A stretch of 64,000 bases of DNA from Flavobacteriales bacterium ALC-1 (GCA_000171875.1 ABHI01000004.1:293501-357500), one strand, 5' to 3'; positions 9,240 to 19,059 are shown, counted from the stretch's first letter. Numbers and translations are program-made. Notes: generated by a model from the sequence alone, not told the origin.

Positions 9240-9307
9240 CTTAAGAAAAATAGCTTTAATAGTAACAATTGTTACAATTCAATTATGCTATATATGACAT
9301 CAATGCA

Positions 9308-10693
9308 TTACTTTCCTATACAAAAGTTAGCAAAAATATTACCCAATAAATCATCATTTGTTATTTCGCCAGTTATTTCACCAAAATGATATAAAGCTTG
9401 ACGAATATCTATAGCTAACAAATCGCCAGACAAACCAGTCTCTAAGCCATGTTGTACTTTCTGAATTTCTTCAAAAGCCTTTAGTAAAGCATCATAATGA
9501 CGAGAATTGGTCACAATAGTTTCATTGTTTCTAAGTGCTCCTGTATTTATTAAATTGAGAAGTGAGCTGGTCAATTGCTCAACACCAAATCCTGTTTTTG
9601 CGGATAAAAGCAATACATCAGCTATTGTTCTATTGATTTCTGCCAATTGCAAATCATCTAGAGCATCTATTTTGTTAGCAATAACTAATAAAGGTTTTTG
9701 AGGATATTTATTTCTTATTTTCTCAACCTCTATTCTAACAGCCTCAAGATTATCACTATTTTTTTGAGCATCAAATAAGTAAATAGTCACTTGAGATTGC
9801 TCAATTTTTTCAAAAGTTTTTTTAATTCCTATAGATTCTACAACATCTTTAGTTTCTCTTATACCAGCTGTATCTATAAATCTAAACCCTATGCCTCCAA
9901 TAGAAATTTCATCTTCAATAGTATCTCTTGTAGTTCCAGCAATCTCAGACACTATAGCTCTATCCTCATTTAGTAAAGCATTTAATAATGTTGACTTCCC
10001 AACATTAGGTTCTCCCACAATGGCCACCGGAATTCCGTTTTTAATGACATTACCAACAGCAAACGAATCAATAAGACGTTTCAAAACAAAATTAATCCGT
10101 TCTATCAATTGCTTAAATTGTGTCCTATCGGCAAATTCAACATCTTCTTCTGCAAAATCGAGTTCTAGCTCTATTAATGAAGCAAAGTTTAATAGCTCTT
10201 CTCGAAGTTTAGCAATTTCTGATGAAAAACCACCTCGCATTTGTTGCATTGCAATTTGATGCGATGCCTCATTATCACTAGAAATTAAATCAGCAACTGC
10301 TTCTGCCTGACTCAAATCTAATTTGCCGTTCAAAAAAGCACGTAAGGTAAACTCACCAGCTGTTGCCATTCTGCAACCTTGTCGTAAAAACAGTTGAATA
10401 ATTTCTTGCTGTATATAAGAAGATCCATGACAAGATATTTCTATAACGTCTTCACCTGTATATGAGTTTGGGTTTTTAAACACCGAAAGTAGCACTTCAT
10501 CAACCGTTTTTTTAGCATCCATTATATGGCCTAAATGAATCGTATGCGTCGATTGCTCCTTTAAATCTTTATTAGTAACAGATTTAAAACACTTAGAGGC
10601 AATAGTTATAGCTTCACTACCAGATAATCGTATAACAGCAATCGCACCACTCCCAGAAGGTGTTGCTAATGCTACAATAGTATCGTTATGCAT
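9308..10693 (-). CDS. mnmE: tRNA uridine-5-carboxymethylaminomethyl modification GTPase MnmE
   Basis: 461 residues, full family length. MnmE works with MnmG to install the (carboxymethyl)aminomethyl group at the wobble uridine of tRNAs. Visible: the N-terminal formyl-folate-binding TrmE domain (1-118), helical domain, inserted Ras-like G domain with GEPNVGKS (about 227-234), DTAGIRET and NKID, and the C-terminal FCIGK with the conserved Cys458. A -7 box lies 18 bases before the start. Confidence 0.97.
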   Translation of the reverse strand: MHNDTIVALATPSGSGAIAVIRLSGSEAITIASKCFKSVTNKDLKEQSTHTIHLGHIMDAKKTVDEVLLSVFKNPNSYTGEDVIEISCHGSSYIQQEIIQLFLRQGCRMATAGEFTLRAFLNGKLDLSQAEAVADLISSDNEASHQIAMQQMRGGFSSEIAKLREELLNFASLIELELDFAEEDVEFADRTQFKQLIERINFVLKRLIDSFAVGNVIKNGIPVAIVGEPNVGKSTLLNALLNEDRAIVSEIAGTTRDTIEDEISIGGIGFRFIDTAGIRETKDVVESIGIKKTFEKIEQSQVTIYLFDAQKNSDNLEAVRIEVEKIRNKYPQKPLLVIANKIDALDDLQLAEINRTIADVLLLSAKTGFGVEQLTSSLLNLINTGALRNNETIVTNSRHYDALLKAFEEIQKVQHGLETGLSGDLLAIDIRQALYHFGEITGEITNDDLLGNIFANFCIGK

Positions 10694-10710
10694 ATTTTTA
10701 GTGCTTTATG

Positions 10711-10718
10711 CAAAAGTA
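10711..10718 (-). promoter_or_regulatory. -7 promoter box of mnmE
   Basis: On the minus strand the bases read TACTTTTG, an exact TAnnTTTG, 18 bases before the mnmE start codon. Confidence 0.55.
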
Positions 10719-10808
10719 TTGTAAAATATGTGATTCTTGTAAAATGAAGGTATACTTATTTTAAGATTTAATTCACAATGCTCACTTCAATTTTATCAGC
10801 ATTGTTTA

Positions 10809-10816
10809 TATATTTG
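10809..10816 (+). promoter_or_regulatory. -7 promoter box of the thioredoxin-like lipoprotein gene
   Basis: TATATTTG matches TAnnTTTG, 54 bases before the ATG at 10870. Confidence 0.5.
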
Positions 10817-10869
10817 TGTGCTATTAAAAAAGTGGAGTTTTAGGTTTATACTAATTAAAAAGAAAAATT

Positions 10870-12021
10870 ATGAAAAGAATACTTACAATCGCAATTATTG
10901 GGTTATTACTTACTGCCTGCAAAACAGAAACCAGAACTGGTTATGTTATTAATGGTAATGCAAAAGATGTCTATAATGGTGTAAGAGTCTATTTAAAATT
11001 TGTTGACGAACGTGGTGAACAAGTTGTTGCAGATACGGCAATAGTTATGAATGAAGAGTTTAAGATAATTGGTTCTATCGATGAGCCATCAGTACGCTTT
11101 TTATCTGTTGATGGTACGCAAGGCGAACTTATATTTATGCTAGAAAATAGTGAGATAGACATCGATATTAATAAAGCTAATATCATGACTTCTGTAGTCA
11201 AAGGTTCTGAAACTAATAATGACTTTCAGAAATTTCAGGATGAAATGGCCGAAATTAGAAAGAGTAGTCAAATTACTATCGTTAACTACAGAAATGCAAT
11301 AAAGAATAATGACCTAAAGAAAAAAGATTCAATTAGAGATATCTTAGAAGGTTATAGCTTAGAGTTAGCTAACCATGCATTGACGTATACCAAAGAAAAT
11401 AATGACGCTTATTTTAGCCTTAACTTAATTGGTTTAGAACTCAATAAACCAAAAATTGATGTTAAAGCTTATATAGACGCTTTTGAAAATTTAACTCCAA
11501 GGTTAAAAGACTCACCAAAAGGAAAAGAAACACGTAAAAAGCTAGACGAACTCTACGAAGCCTATCAAAAAATAGCGCACTTAGAAATAGGTAAAGTGGC
11601 ACCTAATTTTGAAGCTCCGACTCAAGATGGTGACATGGTGAGTTTAGACGACTTAAAAGGTAAAGTGACTATTATAGATTTCTGGGCCGCTTGGTGTGGA
11701 CCTTGTCGTAAAGAAAACCCAAACGTGGTAAGAGTTTATAATAAATTTCATGACCAAGGATTAGAAATTATTGGTGTGTCTTTAGATGGAGATCGTAGGC
11801 AAAAAGATCCTAAAAAAGCATGGTTAGATGCCATAAAAAAGGATAATTTAACATGGAACCACGTGTCTAACTTACAATACTTTGAAGACCCTGTAGCGAA
11901 ACTTTATAATATCTCGTCAATCCCTGCCACTTATATTTTGGATAAAGACGGCAAAATTGCTTATAAAAATTTAAGAGGAAAAGCTTTAGAACTCAAAGTC
12001 GAAGAGTTATTAAACCAATAA
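10870..12021 (+). CDS. TlpA/ResA-like thiol-disulfide oxidoreductase lipoprotein with DUF4369 domain
   Basis: 383 residues. The signal peptide ends in LLLTAC (lipid-anchored Cys17). The N-terminal half (about 25-230) looks like DUF4369, common in Bacteroidota lipoproteins; the C-terminal half is a thioredoxin fold with FWAAWCGPC, active-site C276 and C279, and the cis-Pro region SIPATYILD. It probably reduces or isomerises disulfides in the cell envelope. It ends on a strong terminator shared with the convergent rhomboid gene. Confidence 0.9.
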   Translation: MKRILTIAIIGLLLTACKTETRTGYVINGNAKDVYNGVRVYLKFVDERGEQVVADTAIVMNEEFKIIGSIDEPSVRFLSVDGTQGELIFMLENSEIDIDINKANIMTSVVKGSETNNDFQKFQDEMAEIRKSSQITIVNYRNAIKNNDLKKKDSIRDILEGYSLELANHALTYTKENNDAYFSLNLIGLELNKPKIDVKAYIDAFENLTPRLKDSPKGKETRKKLDELYEAYQKIAHLEIGKVAPNFEAPTQDGDMVSLDDLKGKVTIIDFWAAWCGPCRKENPNVVRVYNKFHDQGLEIIGVSLDGDRRQKDPKKAWLDAIKKDNLTWNHVSNLQYFEDPVAKLYNISSIPATYILDKDGKIAYKNLRGKALELKVEELLNQ

Positions 12022-12054
12022 AAAAAAAGCCTACTTCTAAGTAGGCTTTTTTTT
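12021..12054. terminator. Bidirectional terminator between the thioredoxin-like and rhomboid genes
   Basis: GCCTACTT (12029-12036) pairs with AAGTAGGC (12039-12046); eight A bases precede and eight T bases follow, so it is a terminator in both directions between convergent genes. Confidence 0.92.
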
Positions 12055-12056
12055 AT

Positions 12057-12692
12057 TTAATTCAGTTTGCCTGTTTTATACAAAACAAAAAGAATGATAA
12101 TTGGTATCGCTAATAAACCAATATGTCCTAAATCGGTTTCAAATAAACTAGGCATAAGCATCAAGGTGACAACATAACCTCCAACAGCACCACCAAAGTG
12201 CGCATCGTGACCAATGTTACCAATTCTATTTTTCATACCATATATTGAGTATAAGAGGTAGCCTATTCCGAAAATATAACCTGGTATGAAGTTTATTCTC
12301 AAGTTTGGCTCTATTAAAATAGCAGCATACAATACTCCTGTAACTGCACCACTTGCGCCTATTGCACTATACCAGTATTCTTCTTTGTGAAAATAAAGCG
12401 AGAGTAGGTTACCAAAAATTAAGCTAGCCAAATAAATTGTAATGAAATTAAAATTTCCTAATTCATCAATAACTGTATGAGCAAAAAAGAAAAGTGTTAA
12501 CATATTAAATAAAAAATGCTTTACATCTGCATGAAGAAAGCCAGAACTAATCATTCTTACTTGTTCACCTCGTCTTACACTACCTACATTAAATTTATAC
12601 TTTTCAAAAAATGAATGGTCTTCAAACCCCTTGAAAGAAACAATAGCATTAATTGCAATAATCACTATAGTGACTATATCTAAATTGTACAT
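12057..12692 (-). CDS. Rhomboid family intramembrane serine protease
   Basis: 211 residues and about six membrane helices. The catalytic serine is S114 in GASGAVTG and the partner is H165 in HDAHFGG; the HxxxxHxxxN signature of helix 2 is at H54, H59 and N63. Rhomboids cut substrates inside the membrane; the target is unknown. Its promoter is back to back with that of the acyltransferase gene. Confidence 0.92.
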   Translation of the reverse strand: MYNLDIVTIVIIAINAIVSFKGFEDHSFFEKYKFNVGSVRRGEQVRMISSGFLHADVKHFLFNMLTLFFFAHTVIDELGNFNFITIYLASLIFGNLLSLYFHKEEYWYSAIGASGAVTGVLYAAILIEPNLRINFIPGYIFGIGYLLYSIYGMKNRIGNIGHDAHFGGAVGGYVVTLMLMPSLFETDLGHIGLLAIPIIILFVLYKTGKLN

Positions 12693-12711
12693 AAACTCTA
12701 AACTTATAAGT

Positions 12712-12719
12712 CAAATATA
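12712..12719 (-). promoter_or_regulatory. -7 promoter box of the rhomboid gene
   Basis: Minus-strand TATATTTG, 20 bases before the rhomboid start and 3 bases from the plus-strand box at 12723-12730. Confidence 0.55.
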
Positions 12720-12722
12720 ATA

Positions 12723-12730
12723 TATATTTG
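12723..12730 (+). promoter_or_regulatory. -7 promoter box of the acyltransferase gene
   Basis: TATATTTG, 24 bases before the ATG at 12754. With the minus-strand box it forms a compact divergent promoter. Confidence 0.55.
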
Positions 12731-12753
12731 CGCTTTAAAGCTAACATACTTTA

Positions 12754-13644
12754 ATGCAACTTATTGCCTATATTCTTATTTATCCCATTTTATGGTTAGT
12801 GTCTATACTACCCTTTAGATTACTCTATATAATCTCAGATATACTTTGCTTTTGGTTATATCGCGTTTTTGGGTACAGAAAATCTACAGTTAAAGAAAAT
12901 TTGCGATTAGTTTTTCCTAATAAATCAGAGAAAGAGATTTCTACAATCACAAAAAAATTCTATAGCCATTTTTGTGACATTATCCTTGAAGCTATTAAGT
13001 CCTTAACCATAAAAGAGAGCGAAATAAAAAAACGATTTGTTTACACTAATATTGAAAAAATCAAAGATTTAGAAGCCCAAAACAGAAGCGTTTTATTGAT
13101 GTGCTCACATTATGCTAACTGGGAATGGACTGTCGTTATTCAATGTCATATAAAGCATAAAGGTTATGCTATTTATAAGCGTTTGAGAAACAAACATTTT
13201 GATAAACTAGTAAAAGGTATAAGAGCAAAGTATAATGCGTACTTAGTAACCACAAAAAAGACTATTTCTACATTAATTAATTTAAAAAATGAAGGTGATT
13301 TATTCGCTGCAGGTTTTGCCGCAGATCAATCTCCTAAAAAAGATAAAGCACATTACTGGAGAGAGTTTATGGGTATAAAAGCTCCAATTATTACGGGTCC
13401 AGAAATGATAGCCAAGCGCTTAGATGTGCCTGTACTATTTTTTAAAATTGAAAAAATAAAACGTGGCTATTACGAAGCTACGTTTCATGAGCCAATAATG
13501 AATCCAAGGGATTATAAGAATTACGAAATCACAGATATGTATCTCGATTATATTGAAAAGCAAATCTATGAAACCCCAGAATATTACCTATGGACACATA
13601 AGCGTTGGAAACATAAAGACGACGTTCCTGCTGAATTCCTTTAA
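12754..13644 (+). CDS. LpxL/HtrB-type lysophospholipid (lipid A) acyltransferase
   Basis: 296 residues. A hydrophobic N-terminal anchor (1-35) is followed by the family signature HxxxxE at H119-E124 in CSHYANWEW and by AADQSP, typical of the lipid A biosynthesis acyltransferase family. It likely transfers a secondary acyl chain to lipid A or to a Bacteroidota aminolipid at the inner membrane. The end faces the convergent aminotransferase gene with 9 bases between them. Confidence 0.88.
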   Translation: MQLIAYILIYPILWLVSILPFRLLYIISDILCFWLYRVFGYRKSTVKENLRLVFPNKSEKEISTITKKFYSHFCDIILEAIKSLTIKESEIKKRFVYTNIEKIKDLEAQNRSVLLMCSHYANWEWTVVIQCHIKHKGYAIYKRLRNKHFDKLVKGIRAKYNAYLVTTKKTISTLINLKNEGDLFAAGFAADQSPKKDKAHYWREFMGIKAPIITGPEMIAKRLDVPVLFFKIEKIKRGYYEATFHEPIMNPRDYKNYEITDMYLDYIEKQIYETPEYYLWTHKRWKHKDDVPAEFL

Positions 13645-13653
13645 GAAAAAGGG

Positions 13654-15165
13654 TTAAGCTAAATCAAACCAAGCATCTACATTGGTAGCATTACATGGCT
13701 TATCTACTAAAGATTTGTGAATAAACTCATTATTACATTTAGAATACTCATAATCCTTAGCCCAAGTTTCATGGTTCTTAGCTAAATCAATAATACTATC
13801 ACAAACAAACTCAATTTCTGCATTTGTTGTTGTTGGATGTATAGACATACGAATCCAACCTGGCTTACGAATTAAGTCTCCTAGTGAAATTTCATTAACT
13901 AATTCATTAGACGTTTTTTGATCTACATGCAATAAAAAATGACCATAAGTACCTGCACAACTACAACCACCTCTAGTTTGTATTCCGAATTTATCGTTCA
14001 ACAGTTTCACCCCTAAATTAAAGTGCAAATCATCTATATAAAATGAAATCACACCTAAGCGATCTTTATGTTGACCTGCCAAAATCTTAATATTAGAAAC
14101 AGGATCTAGTTTTTCAAAAACGGTATTAACTATCTCATGCTCTCGCTTCAACATATTAGCAACTCCCATTTGTTCCTTTAACTTAATAGACAATGCTGTC
14201 TTTATAGTTTGAAGAAAACCAGGAGTACCACCATCTTCGCGATCTTCAATATTATCAATATACTTATGTTCTCCCCAAGGATTGGTCCAACTCACAGTGC
14301 CACCACCTGGACAATCAGGTATCATATTATTGTAAAGTTTTTTATTAAAAACCAATACACCAGAAGTTCCTGGACCTCCTAAAAATTTATGTGGAGAAAA
14401 GAAAATAGCATCTAATTGTTCGTCTTCATCCTCTGGATGCATATCAATCTCTACATAAGGTGCAGAGCATGCAAAATCCACAAAACATACACCTCCATGC
14501 TGATGCATCAGTTTTGCAATTGCGTGATGTGGTGTCTGGATACCTGTAACATTAGACCCCCCAATAACAGAAGCAATCTTTATAGTACACGCTTTATATT
14601 CTAAAAGCAATTTTTCCAAATTCTTTAGGCAAAATAATCCATTTTCATCTGGTGGTACAACCTCAACCTTTGCAATAGTTTCTAACCAAGTTGTTTGATT
14701 AGAATGGTGCTCCATGTGCGATACAAAAACCACAGGACGCATTTCTTCAGGAATATTGGTATAATCTTTTAAATTCTCAGGAACTTTAAGGCCTAATATG
14801 CGCTGAAACTTATTCACCACACCTGTCATTCCATTACCAGAGACAATCAACACATCATCTTCATTACAATTTACATGGTCTTTAATAATGTGTTTTGCCT
14901 TGTGATAGGCCTTTGTCATTGCTGTACCAGAAACTGTTGTTTCTGTATGTGTATTGGCGACAAAAGGTCCAAATTCATTACACAACTTTTCTTCTATGGG
15001 CCTGTATAAACGGCCAGAAGCTGTCCAATCTGTATATATGATTTTTTGCTCACCATAAGGTGATACAAAAGTTTGATCTTGACCTATAATATGCTTTCTA
15101 AACTGATTAAAATAAGCTTCTAAATCAGTTAAATCGGCTGTTATTGTTTCAGAAATCATAGTCAT
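13654..15165 (-). CDS. Class V aminotransferase / cysteine desulfurase-like PLP enzyme
   Basis: 503 residues, longer than SufS or IscS (about 405), with extra sequence at both ends. K260 in SPHKFLGG should hold PLP and D230 in CFVDFACSAP should contact the pyridine nitrogen. A Cys-containing loop, RGGCSCAGTYGH, sits where cysteine desulfurases carry their active-site Cys. No sulfur-transfer partner is nearby, so the true substrate is uncertain. It has its own -7 box just after the glmM stop. Confidence 0.85.
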   Translation of the reverse strand: MTMISETITADLTDLEAYFNQFRKHIIGQDQTFVSPYGEQKIIYTDWTASGRLYRPIEEKLCNEFGPFVANTHTETTVSGTAMTKAYHKAKHIIKDHVNCNEDDVLIVSGNGMTGVVNKFQRILGLKVPENLKDYTNIPEEMRPVVFVSHMEHHSNQTTWLETIAKVEVVPPDENGLFCLKNLEKLLLEYKACTIKIASVIGGSNVTGIQTPHHAIAKLMHQHGGVCFVDFACSAPYVEIDMHPEDEDEQLDAIFFSPHKFLGGPGTSGVLVFNKKLYNNMIPDCPGGGTVSWTNPWGEHKYIDNIEDREDGGTPGFLQTIKTALSIKLKEQMGVANMLKREHEIVNTVFEKLDPVSNIKILAGQHKDRLGVISFYIDDLHFNLGVKLLNDKFGIQTRGGCSCAGTYGHFLLHVDQKTSNELVNEISLGDLIRKPGWIRMSIHPTTTNAEIEFVCDSIIDLAKNHETWAKDYEYSKCNNEFIHKSLVDKPCNATNVDAWFDLA

Positions 15166-15186
15166 AACTCTAAATTAAAAGATACT

Positions 15187-15194
15187 CAAAAGTA
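15187..15194 (-). promoter_or_regulatory. -7 promoter box of the class V aminotransferase gene
   Basis: Minus-strand TACTTTTG, 21 bases before the start at 15165 and directly after the upstream stop codon. Confidence 0.55.
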
Positions 15195-16583
15195 CTAAAT
15201 ATTAGCAATAGCCTTAATTTCAGCAATAAAACGGTCAGCTAAAGTATCCGCAGCATCTTGTGATGGAGCTTCGGTATAAATTCTAATAATTGGCTCTGTA
15301 TTACTCTTACGTAAATGTACCCAACTATCTGCAAAGTCAATTTTCACACCATCAATAGTCGTTAACTTCTCATGACCATAATTAGATTCCATGGTGCTTA
15401 AAATACCATCAACATCCAATCCTGGTGTTAATTGTATTTTCTTTTTACTCATATAATAATTAGGGTAAGTCGCTCTCAATTCGCTTACTCTCATTCTCTT
15501 TTCAGCCAATAAGCTAAGAAATAAAGCCACACCAACCAAAGCATCACGACCATAATGTAATTCAGGATAAATGATACCACCATTACCTTCACCTCCAATA
15601 ACCACATTATTTTTCTTCATCAATTCTACAACATTCACTTCTCCTACTGCACTTGCTTCGTACTTACCACCATGTTTTTCTGTAACATCTCTAAGCGCTC
15701 TTGTAGAACTCATATTACTAACGGTGTTTCCTGGGTTGTTACTCAATACATAATCAGCACAGGCTACCAATGTATATTCTTCACCAAACATTTCGCCAGT
15801 TTCATCCATAAATGCTAAACGATCAACATCTGGATCTACTACAATACCAAAATCTGCATGCTCTTTTACAACAGCTTTGGCTAAATCACCTAAATGCTCT
15901 TTAAGCGGTTCTGGATTATGTGGAAAGTGACCTGTTGGATCACAATATAATTTTATAGGATGTACTCCTAAGCGTTCTAATAATAATGGAATTGCAATAC
16001 CTCCAGTAGAATTTACTCCATCAACCACGACTTTAAAATTAGCATTTTCAATAGCCTTTGTATTTACTAATGGTAAATCTAAAACCTCATCTATATGCAA
16101 ATCTATATAGGCTTCATTTTTAGTAATCTTACCTAAATCATCAACTTCTGCAAAGTTCATAGTATTAGATTCTGCAAGCTCTAAAATCTTTTGACCTTCG
16201 GCACCATTTAAAAATTCACCTTTAGCATTTAAAAGTTTTAAAGCGTTCCATTGTTTTGGATTATGACTAGCGGTCAATATAATTCCTCCATCTGCATGCT
16301 CCATAGGCACTGCAACTTCAACTGTAGGTGTTGTAGATAAGCCAACATCAACAACATGAATACCTAAACCTACTAATGTATTCATTACCAAATTCTGAAT
16401 CATTTCTCCAGAAATACGTGCATCACGTCCAACCACAACCCGATAATTGTCTTTATCACGTTGTTGCTTTATCCACGTGCCATAAGCTGCTGCAAATTTA
16501 ACCGCATCAATTGGTGTTAAATTTTCTTCAACTTTACCACCAATGGTACCCCTGATTCCTGAAATAGATTTTATTAAAGTCAT
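15195..16583 (-). CDS. glmM: Phosphoglucosamine mutase (GlmM) / phosphohexomutase
   Basis: 462 residues from the ATG at 16583. It converts glucosamine-6-phosphate to glucosamine-1-phosphate for peptidoglycan and lipopolysaccharide. Visible: the N-terminal SISGIRGTIGG, the phosphoserine loop TASHNP (Ser about 106), the metal-binding DPDVDR loop, the sugar-binding GEGNGG loop, and the phosphate-binding RKSNTEPIIRIYTE segment. A frame-compatible TTG at 16604 would add 7 residues but overlaps the -7 box, so the ATG is preferred. Specificity for glucosamine over mannose or glucose phosphates is assigned from family resemblance. Confidence 0.85.
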   Translation of the reverse strand: MTLIKSISGIRGTIGGKVEENLTPIDAVKFAAAYGTWIKQQRDKDNYRVVVGRDARISGEMIQNLVMNTLVGLGIHVVDVGLSTTPTVEVAVPMEHADGGIILTASHNPKQWNALKLLNAKGEFLNGAEGQKILELAESNTMNFAEVDDLGKITKNEAYIDLHIDEVLDLPLVNTKAIENANFKVVVDGVNSTGGIAIPLLLERLGVHPIKLYCDPTGHFPHNPEPLKEHLGDLAKAVVKEHADFGIVVDPDVDRLAFMDETGEMFGEEYTLVACADYVLSNNPGNTVSNMSSTRALRDVTEKHGGKYEASAVGEVNVVELMKKNNVVIGGEGNGGIIYPELHYGRDALVGVALFLSLLAEKRMRVSELRATYPNYYMSKKKIQLTPGLDVDGILSTMESNYGHEKLTTIDGVKIDFADSWVHLRKSNTEPIIRIYTEAPSQDAADTLADRFIAEIKAIANI

Positions 16584-16601
16584 ATAATTTCCAATTTTCA
16601 G

Positions 16602-16609
16602 CAAATATA
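16602..16609 (-). promoter_or_regulatory. -7 promoter box of glmM
   Basis: Minus-strand TATATTTG, 18 bases before the ATG at 16583. It excludes the upstream TTG at 16604 as a start. Confidence 0.55.
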
Positions 16610-16664
16610 AATAGATATCCCCTTTATAACTATTTTGTTATTATGAATTTGTAAATTCGGACTC

Positions 16665-17267
16665 ATGAATTTCTTAGCACACATTTATCTATCGAGTGAC
16701 GATGAGCTTTTAACCATTGGCAATTTTGCTGGTGATGGTGTTAGAGGTAAGAATTATACGCGTTTTCCTGTTGCCATGCAAGCAGGTATTCAACTGCATC
16801 GGGAGATTGATACCTTTACTGATGCGCATCCTGTGGTAAGACAGAGCACCAAGCGTTTACATGAAAACTATGGACATTACAGTGGGGTTATTGTCGATAT
16901 TTTTTACGATCATTTTTTAGCTAAAAATTGGAGTTCTTATTCCGACATTCCTTTAGCAGACTATATAGATGCTTTTTATAAAAGTTTGAATAGAAATATA
17001 GATGTATTACCCGAGCGTTTTAAAAAAATGACTCCTATAATGATTGAAGGCAACTGGTTATTAAGCTATGCGACTATAGATGGTATTCAGTTAGTGCTAG
17101 ATGGTATGAATAGAAGAACAAAAGGGCGTTCTAAAATGAATGAAGCGACAAAAGAACTCAAAGAAAACTATAACGCTTTTGAAAAAGATTTTACACAATT
17201 CTTTAATGAATTGATCGCATTTAGTACTAACAAACGTATAGAAATAGAAAAACAATTTAATATATGA
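16665..17267 (+). CDS. acpH: Acyl carrier protein phosphodiesterase
   Basis: 200 residues, usual family size. It has the AcpH pattern: MNFLAHIYLS at the start, GNFAGDGVRG (N20, D24) and LHREIDTFTDAHP. It belongs to the HD-related fold that removes 4'-phosphopantetheine from holo-ACP. The stop overlaps the ATG of the gamma-glutamyltransferase gene by 4 bases, so the two are translationally coupled. Confidence 0.9.
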   Translation: MNFLAHIYLSSDDELLTIGNFAGDGVRGKNYTRFPVAMQAGIQLHREIDTFTDAHPVVRQSTKRLHENYGHYSGVIVDIFYDHFLAKNWSSYSDIPLADYIDAFYKSLNRNIDVLPERFKKMTPIMIEGNWLLSYATIDGIQLVLDGMNRRTKGRSKMNEATKELKENYNAFEKDFTQFFNELIAFSTNKRIEIEKQFNI

Positions 17268-18970
17268 ATCGTTTACTCCTTTTATGTTTTGCACTTCTAA
17301 TAAGCATTTCAAGTTGCAAAAAAGCCGAAAAACAATCGAGTTCTACAATTAACAAAAGAGGACTTATAGCTAAAAAAGCTATGGTGGTTAGCGCTCGTGA
17401 AGAAGCCTCAAAAATTGGTGCAGACATCTTAAAACAAGGTGGTAATGCCTTTGATGCAATGATGGCAACAGAAATGGCTTTGGCTGTAGCATACCCTTAT
17501 GCAGGTAACCTTGGAGGAGGTGGGTTTTTAGTCTATCGCATGGCAGATGGTACAACTGGCGCCTTAGACTATAGAGAAAAAGCACCTTTAGCATCAACTA
17601 AGGATATGTACTTAGACGGTAATGGAGATGTTATTAAAAACCTAAGTACAGTTGGTAGTATGGCTGTGGGAATTCCCGGAACTATAGCAGGTATTTTTGA
17701 AGCTCAAAAACGTTTTGGGAAATTAGATATCGCAACCATATTAAAACCCGTAATAGCCTTAGCAAATAATGGTTATATAATTACTGATAAGCAAGAAAAG
17801 CGGATTGCGCATTACGACAGCATGATTAGAGCTGTTAATGAAAAAGAAGTGCTGTACAACAACAACCTAAAAGCAGGAGACAATCTTATAAATACAGCAT
17901 TGGCCGAAACATTACAGCGTATTTCTGAAAATGGTAGAGATGAATTTTACAATGGTGAAACCGCTAAAAAACTTGTAGAGTTTCTTCAAAAAAGAGGTAG
18001 TATTATTACTCTTGAAGATTTAGCAAAGTATAAAGCCAAGTGGAGAGATCCGATTTCGTTTCAATATGATGATTTAACGATCACTTCTATGTCACCTCCA
18101 TCATCTGGAGGAGTTTGCTTAAATCAGATTATGAGCATGATTGAACCTTTTGATTTAAAAGATTACGGACATAATTCATTAAAAGCAATTCAAGTTATAG
18201 TAGAAGCCGAGAAACGTGCATATGCTGACCGAAGTTATTATTTAGGTGATCCAGATTTTGTTGATATTCCTATGGAAACATTGACTAGCCATATCTACCT
18301 TCAAGATAGAATGAAAAATTTCTCTTTTAAAAATCCAACCCCAGTAGATTCTATTTCGCATGGAGATATAGTAGGTTATGAAAGTGATGAAACCACCCAC
18401 TACTCTATCGTAGATCAATTTGGTAATGCCATTTCAGTAACCACCACCTTAAATGGAGGTTATGGCTCTAAATTGTATGTAGACGAATTAGGATTCTTTT
18501 TAAACAACGAAATGGATGATTTTAGTAGTAAACCCGGAGAACCCAATTACTATGGGCTCATCGGAGCTGAGGCCAATAGCATAGCACCAGAGAAACGAAT
18601 GTTAAGCTCAATGACGCCAACTATTGTAGAAAAAGATGGTGAATTATATATGTCAGTTGGGACACCAGGAGGATCAACTATCATCACTTCTGTATTACAA
18701 ACCATTTTAAATGTCCACGAATTTGAATTAACCATGCAAGAAGCTGTAAATGCCCCGCGTTTTCATAACCAATGGCTACCAGATGAAATACGAATGGAAC
18801 CTAATTCCTTTGATGCAGATCTTATAAAAGATTTAGAAGCCTTAGGCTATATTGTTAACATAAAACGCACGCCAGTTATAGGTAAAGTGGATGGTATTTT
18901 AATGTTAGACGATGGTACCTTAGAAGGTGGTGCTGATAAACGAGGTGATGATACTGCTGTTGGGTTTTAA
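17264..18970 (+). CDS. ggt: Gamma-glutamyltransferase, lipoprotein
   Basis: 568 residues. The signal peptide ends in a lipobox-like SISSC (Cys19). The self-cleaving site and nucleophile is T377 in ETTHYSIVD; the small subunit then carries the GGYGSKL and later MSVGTPGGS substrate loops. It hydrolyses or transfers the gamma-glutamyl group of glutathione-like peptides in the envelope. It overlaps acpH by 4 bases. The name follows the clear family match; preference for glutathione or other gamma-glutamyl substrates is not readable. Confidence 0.93.
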   Translation: MNRLLLLCFALLISISSCKKAEKQSSSTINKRGLIAKKAMVVSAREEASKIGADILKQGGNAFDAMMATEMALAVAYPYAGNLGGGGFLVYRMADGTTGALDYREKAPLASTKDMYLDGNGDVIKNLSTVGSMAVGIPGTIAGIFEAQKRFGKLDIATILKPVIALANNGYIITDKQEKRIAHYDSMIRAVNEKEVLYNNNLKAGDNLINTALAETLQRISENGRDEFYNGETAKKLVEFLQKRGSIITLEDLAKYKAKWRDPISFQYDDLTITSMSPPSSGGVCLNQIMSMIEPFDLKDYGHNSLKAIQVIVEAEKRAYADRSYYLGDPDFVDIPMETLTSHIYLQDRMKNFSFKNPTPVDSISHGDIVGYESDETTHYSIVDQFGNAISVTTTLNGGYGSKLYVDELGFFLNNEMDDFSSKPGEPNYYGLIGAEANSIAPEKRMLSSMTPTIVEKDGELYMSVGTPGGSTIITSVLQTILNVHEFELTMQEAVNAPRFHNQWLPDEIRMEPNSFDADLIKDLEALGYIVNIKRTPVIGKVDGILMLDDGTLEGGADKRGDDTAVGF

Positions 18971-19059
18971 CATTGTTTTAGAATTTGTAGACACACTAAA
19001 TCGTATATTTATAGTCACCAAATTTTCGAACATACCAACTTCTAAAATCAACCACAAAA

